This document shows, one piece after another, positions 59,301 to 64,000 of a stretch of DNA of 64,000 nt. A program made the position numbers and the translations under genes. The stretch covers positions 33,760,133 through 33,824,132 of the forward strand of contig CM059975.1 of the NCBI GenBank assembly GCA_030490835.1, given 5' to 3'. Position 1 is the stretch's first letter; each line of letters opens with the position of its first letter. Origin of the DNA: Annona cherimola. Lineage: Eukaryota > Streptophyta > Magnoliopsida > Magnoliales > Annonaceae. The notes beneath the pieces are model-generated. The model was given only the letters and a program-made list of their open reading frames with translations. It had not been told where the DNA came from and made no database searches.

Positions 59301-60023
59301 TTTGAATTATTTGCATGTATATCGGTTAAAAAGTAAAATATTTACATCCGTTTAATTAATTTTTATTTTTATCATTTATGTTAATAATTTTTTAAATATT
59401 TTGCATCATTCAAACTACCTAACGACCAGAAAATATCCCTTGCGTTCTATAAATTCTTTTTAGACAGTAGAATCTACACGAAGCGCTCTCCATAACTTCG
59501 ACTCAAAAAATAAAATTTATATCCACATTAATAAGTTTTTCGCATTTACATAATAATGTTAAAAATATTCTACGTCTACGTTAATTCGGTTCGGTAATAC
59601 CCAATACTGAGAGCACTTCAACAATACCCTTATTTCTCAATATAACCCTTTAAGATTCTATAAAAGTGAAACCCAACTTCTCTAATTTCTCCCGGTAGTG
59701 CTGGTTGTTATCTTTTGCCAGGGCAGTAGTCTCATTGCATTCATCTCGGGCTCGCTTTTTGGCTCGTCAGGGTTCGAACCTATGGGCCCTAGTTTACTAA
59801 CCGTGGCCGCGGTCATATATAGATCGAAGCATTTGCTACTGACGGATGGTTTAGTGCCGGCTCCAAAGTCCAAACCATACAATATTGTTGAATTGAATTT
59901 GTGTTATTATTTTCAAGATAATTTTTTAATTTCGAATACAGTTTTTAAAATTTTTTAATATAAATTTACCTATTTTCAATATAACTTTATTCATTTCCAA
60001 TACACATAATTACATTCTCCTCA
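59301..60023. other. Intergenic DNA with a GC-richer patch
   Basis: 59690-59880 is GC-richer, with open frames on both strands (66 and 86 codons) that match nothing known. It contains GGTTCGAACC (about 59770), which by itself resembles a polymerase III B box but lacks a convincing A box or stems. Confidence 0.35.
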
Positions 60024-60215
60024 GATTCTATATAAGAATATCGTATGATTTGAAAGAGAAAAAGCGCATAATTTTTCTCTCGAACTTATCTAAATAGTCA
60101 TTTCTTTTAAGAAGTATGAGATTCTATATAAGAATATCGTATGATTTGAAAGAGAAAAAGCGCATAATTTTTCTCTCGAACTTATCTAAATAGTCATTTC
60201 TTTTAAGAAGTATGA
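60024..60215. repeat. Exact tandem duplication of 96 bp
   Basis: 60024-60119 and 60120-60215 are identical base for base (both begin GATTCTATATAAGAATATCG and end AAGAAGTATGA). In a region where all other repeats are diverged, complete identity means a very recent event or an assembly artefact. Confidence 0.97.
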
Positions 60216-60269
60216 TATATACATCGTGATATATTTTAAACTAAAATATAACATTTATTCATTTTTATA

Positions 60270-61055
60270 ATTTGTTATATATTTAATTTTTCTTTATAAA
60301 AATATTTTTCTTAGTGTATTTAATCTATAAACCAAGTTTTGTCATTTCACAATACTTTTATATATTTATTTTTAATTTTTAAAAATTAAATTTTTTAAGG
60401 GGTGAGAAATGACTTAAATACCTCTTGAAATTGATGATTTTTACAAAATAAAAAATAAAAATGTAAAAGTACTATGAAATAGCAAAACTTGGTATATATA
60501 TTAAATACACATAGAAAAATATGTTTATCTAAAAATCAAATAAAATATAACAAATGAATGTTGTATGTTAGCCTAAAATACTCATAATGTATACAACTGG
60601 ACTCTTTCTTTTAATGGTTTAATGGATTAAAATATAACAAATTTTTCATTCTATTTCAAGATGCAAGTTAAGTTAAAAATGCTTTTATAATATCGATAGA
60701 AGTTTCAGCAGCTGACAAACTATTCAATATATATACACTTTACAACCGCGTATAGAGTTAAAACTTTCAGTGTGTTTGTTTTACTTTAAATTTTATTTAA
60801 AACTTTTCAATCTAAAATTTTTTATGCTTCATAATTATTTCATTTTTTAATTATTTTTCACACGTTTCTATACAAACTACTCTGCTTTTTAATTATTCTA
60901 CACAATTATCTATACAACTAACTTATTTATTTTAACTTTATTTTTTTTACTGATTATCGTTACCCCATTATATAACATTATTTTCTTTCAATTCAAAAAC
61001 TTTTATGCTAAAAATTTTTCATTGAAAAATGTTATCATTTCTCGAATACACATTT
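60270..61055. mobile_element. Foldback family X copy followed by a family-T MITE
   Basis: 60270-60560: inverted arms TTAGTGTATTTAATCTATAA and TATATTAAATACACATAG. 60770-61055: AGTGTGTTTGTTTTAC to TTCTCGAATACACATTTT with the T-family core in forward orientation. Confidence 0.55.
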
Positions 61056-61067
61056 TAAACAAGCTCA

Positions 61068-61575
61068 CTTTTATGTAAAAGTGGTTCTATGTAATCTCTC
61101 TAACTTTTAAATTTTTTATGCTTGATGAAAAATTTAATTCCTTCATTATATTTAAGATCTTTTTTTAGCCAAGAGACCAAGTTTCATCCAAATCAAATAT
61201 GTACATAAGCTACATTTGTTCAAAAATAAATATATTTATGTGTAAATTGAAAAAATGCATAGATCTATACACGTATGTATTAAAATATAATAATATTTTA
61301 TAAAATTATTTATCCACATAGAAATGATTAAATGTTAAAAATATAACTTTAAATTAATATTTAATTATTTCGTTATGTTGATTTTAAACATTTATAGATT
61401 GGGTCCGTATACATACCAGACGAGTATACATACTAGAGAAGTGAATGAGTTTCCAAGATATTACAAATGATATTAAATGCAATAGATAAAATAATTTTTT
61501 TATAAACCATCAAAATATTCAACACGTAAAGAATTGCATAGAAGTCAAGTTTCATAGAAGCATTCTCACTCTTTA
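61068..61575. mobile_element. Family-Y MITE
   Basis: CTTTTATGTAAAAGTGGTTC and GCTTGATGAAAAATTTAATT open the copy; the core is in forward orientation (GTTATGTTGATTTTAAACAT), closing AAGTTTCATAGAAGCATTCTC. Confidence 0.7.
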
Positions 61576-61654
61576 AAATGATTTATTTTTAGAACTTATC
61601 AAATCTTTGATAATCTATTGAATATTAGCCAAAGGTTCTTAGATATTGGTTCCA

Positions 61655-62185
61655 TTTCTACGGACTCTATTTTTTATGTAACTTCCTTCATATTTAAGAT
61701 CATAATGGTTGATGAAAAATCAACTTCATCTATTGTATTTAATATTATTTATAATATTTTAAAAATCCTTTTATTTATCTAATATCACTATGCATGAGTC
61801 TCATTGAAAATCAATATAATAACATGATTTAATTCTAAACATCAATTTTTTAACATCTAAATCGTCTAAAACATTATTCATATGTGGATAAATAATTTTA
61901 TAAAGTATTATTATATTATGATACATATGTAAATGGATCTAAGCATTTTTCATAATTTACACATGAATATATATTTTTTAACAAATGTGATCTATAAATA
62001 TACTTGATCGGGATGAAACTTGATTTCCTAAATAAATGAATGATTTTTTAAAAATAATGAATGATGTTCAATATAATGAATAAATTAAATTTTTCATTAA
62101 TGATCAAAATCTTAAAAATTAAGCAGTTATATGACTCTGCTTTTATGTAACCTAGTTATATAGAAGCGGAACACTTCAAGTATAT
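61655..62185. mobile_element. Family-Y MITE, opposite orientation to its neighbour
   Basis: TTTTTTATGTAACTTCC and GGTTGATGAAAAATC open the copy; the core is inverse (GAAAATCAATATAATAACAT), closing CTAGTTATATAGAAGCGG. Together with 61068-61575 it forms an inverted pair separated by about 80 bases, capable of a very long hairpin if transcribed through. Confidence 0.7.
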
Positions 62186-62406
62186 GCTTGTTAACAAAAT
62201 TTTTTTAAAGATAGTGAAAAGTTTAAATCTAAAAAATTAAATCCATTAATTGGATCTGTTCTAGACATAATAGACTGAGCTACAATTTTTGAAACTTCGA
62301 AAAACCTCCTTAAAATTTTAAAAATGTTTTAAAATATGAGTTTGCTCCGCCACTGGTTCAAGATCACCAATTAGATGGGATGGCGTGACATGAAAATGCG
62401 TTGAAA

Positions 62407-62578
62407 TTTCCTTATATTCTCAAAAATTATTTTTTATTTTCATTACAATCTTTCATTTTAATATCTAATAAGTGTATTTTACAATTATCTTCTTTCCTTG
62501 TATTCTCAAATTTTATTTCTTATTTTCATTATAATTTTTCATTTTAATATCTAATAAATGTATTTTACAATTATCTTA
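62407..62578. repeat. Diverged tandem duplication, 86-bp period
   Basis: TTTCCTTATATTCTCAAA (62407) and TTTCCTTGTATTCTCAAA (62493) start two units, both containing TTTCATTTTAATATCTAATA and TGTATTTTACAATTATCTT. The unit contains part of a family-T core. Confidence 0.85.
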
Positions 62579-62639
62579 TTTTTCAATCGTTTCTCAATAA
62601 TTACTTATATAAATCTATTCATCCAAACGGTCATCTTAA

Positions 62640-64000
62640 TCGACTTCATACGGTCCTTAATTTCTTGGGAATCGATTGAAACGGCTACGGATCTGAAAGA
62701 ATAAGCCCGATAAGAGGCACCGGGCCGGCAGTGGGCTCCAAATGTTCTTCCGTACTCCCGCCACCAAATCTCCCGCTTCGCAATGCATCGCTAAAGCATG
62801 AGAGGCGTTTGGACTGCCTATTGCTTGTTTCGCGCTCGAAGTGGGGAGGAAAGGGGAAGACCCCTTTCTCTGCATTCTCCATCCGCGGGGAAAGAACGTA
62901 TGGCATTTCTCTCTGTAATCTAAACGTTAGGGTTTCCAAATGTAGGTGAATGCTGGTCCTTTGAAGTGTAACCATGCCGTGTGAAACTCGTAGTTACTGT
63001 GATTAGAGTCTCCTCATTTTGCTGCGCATTTGAGCGTCTGAACCGTTTGACAGCTGATAGCCATGAATTTCTTGTTGAAAGGCTCTGCGTGAGTCGGAAT
63101 CGGGTGTCTGATGTGCAATCGCGTTTCCTGATGCTAGGCTTTGAGACGTTGGGACTTGGGCGTTGTAGAAGCCAGGAATCTCAGCAAGAAAGGCTTTCTG
63201 AGTAGCACATTCGCTGGAAGTATAACGCATACGCCTTTTTAATGATTTATTGAGAAGAAAATAGGTTCCGAAGTTTACCCGCATTTTTGGGAGTTTTTAT
63301 TTATTGAATACTGTCTGAAGTGTGGAGAATCTTGAGGAACATAGTTTCTGCAGTCATAAATTCTCAAGCCGACGCTCCAGGCGCAATTTAGTTTTATGCG
63401 GCTTTTCTAGGGCATGATATTTTGTCTGGGGCTCGAATGATTATGATGGCTCGTCATGCCTTTCGTTGCCTTCTGATGGTATGCCATTGCGTTGCATGCT
63501 CGCTATGTTGCCGAATACGGCCTTGACCCTTGAGTATGCTCTTATGATTTGGCGTTGAGTATGCTTTTATATAGTTACAGGGCCAGGCCATCGGCTTGCC
63601 CGCATGTGGCCTCTTATGGTTTTTTTTTTATGGCTTTTTGTCACTGATATTTAAATTATTGAAGCATTTTAGGTGGGATATTCATATTGCTTGATTCCCA
63701 TAGTGTCAATTAATGTGGCTTTGGTCAGTGTTGTTAGCTCTTTAATCATGCCTAGTGAGCCATGCATAAGTTGAGAAAGGCCATCTATTTGTTATCAGTT
63801 GTGGGTCTTTAGGTTTCTTCTAAGATTTTCAGTGGTGGCAATTGTTTCTTCTTTTCCAGATCTATAGATTCGTAGCTTGCAATTCCAAAAATTACAGTTC
63901 ATGCAAGTCTTGATTGAATTACTAAATTCATCCTTCTTCTACTTCTCCCTTAAAAAGTGTTTTCAGTGATATTTCTGTTTTGTCTTTCCAGCAGCAAGCT
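62640..64000 (+). other. Probable 5' end of a plus-strand gene: leader exon and first intron
   Basis: Base composition rises from about 62640, unlike the preceding 20 kb. 62700-62945 looks like a transcribed leader with a telo-box TTAGGGTTT at 62927-62935, a motif common in promoters and leaders of plant housekeeping genes. A donor-like TGTAG|GTGAAT follows at 62945. The next kilobase is T-rich without a long frame, as expected of an intron. At the window end TTTTGTCTTTCCAG|CAGCAAGCT (acceptor at 63990-63991) would open the next exon. Short frames here on both strands (up to 96 codons) do not resemble proteins. The product cannot be named because the coding part lies outside the window. Confidence 0.45.
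62927..62935 (+). promoter_or_regulatory. Telo-box
   Basis: TTAGGGTTT, the inverse of AAACCCTAA, within the putative leader. In plants it is often found near transcription starts of ribosomal and other growth-related genes. Here it supports, weakly, a gene start. Confidence 0.4.

Noticed and set aside
59698..59958. Frames and a GGTTCGAACC B-box-like word suggesting a gene or SINE
   Set aside because: No A box at proper spacing, no A-tail or target duplication, and overlapping open frames on both strands without similarity.

Overview
This is nuclear DNA of a flowering plant. It is strongly AT-rich, most of its length carries no open reading frame of note, and it is packed with miniature inverted-repeat transposons (MITEs), broken retroelements and simple repeats. 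The one intact protein gene is an intronless plastid-type geranylgeranyl diphosphate synthase with a plant-style transit peptide. I cannot name the species from the sequence alone. The repeat landscape fits a large, MITE-rich angiosperm genome.

Layout: 1-9300 is intergenic DNA with a few MITEs. 9384-10502 (minus strand) is GGPPS, with a TATA box at 10629-10636. 11000-13900 holds nested foldback elements, a 28-bp palindromic AT array and a hAT element with an 8-bp target duplication. 14415-15600 is a broken LINE ORF1-type gene (DUF4283 plus zinc knuckle). 16000-29500 is decayed repeat DNA with a tandem segmental duplication (21.7-24.3 kb) and several MITEs with recognisable target duplications. 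29667-31027 is a Mutator-like element with 129-bp terminal inverted repeats and a perfect 9-bp target duplication. It carries a captured piece of a Tubby-like protein gene, and it sits inside an older MITE. 31-46 kb is mostly MITEs. 46819-47068 is a SINE with a perfect 13-bp target duplication. 47690-48175 is the 3' end of a LINE, and 50165-53480 is a nearly full-length but dead LINE (endonuclease, reverse transcriptase, zinc-binding and RNase H regions) on the minus strand. 53618-57058 is a minus-strand LTR-type element with a broken 'plant transposon protein' reading frame and a probable LTR full of GTCGAC repeats. 57-62.6 kb is again MITEs, with an exact 96-bp tandem duplication. From about 62640 base composition rises and the sequence looks like the 5' end (leader exon and first intron) of a plus-strand gene that continues beyond the window.

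There is no operon-like logic here. The biology is one isoprenoid gene standing in a nest of transposons. The most notable items are the Tubby-capturing Mutator element, two different Harbinger-type MITEs inserted at the same position of copies of one foldback repeat, the GTCGAC-rich LTR, and the palindromic 28-bp array. I see no clear sign of a wholly new biological system; the gene-capturing transposon is the closest to one.
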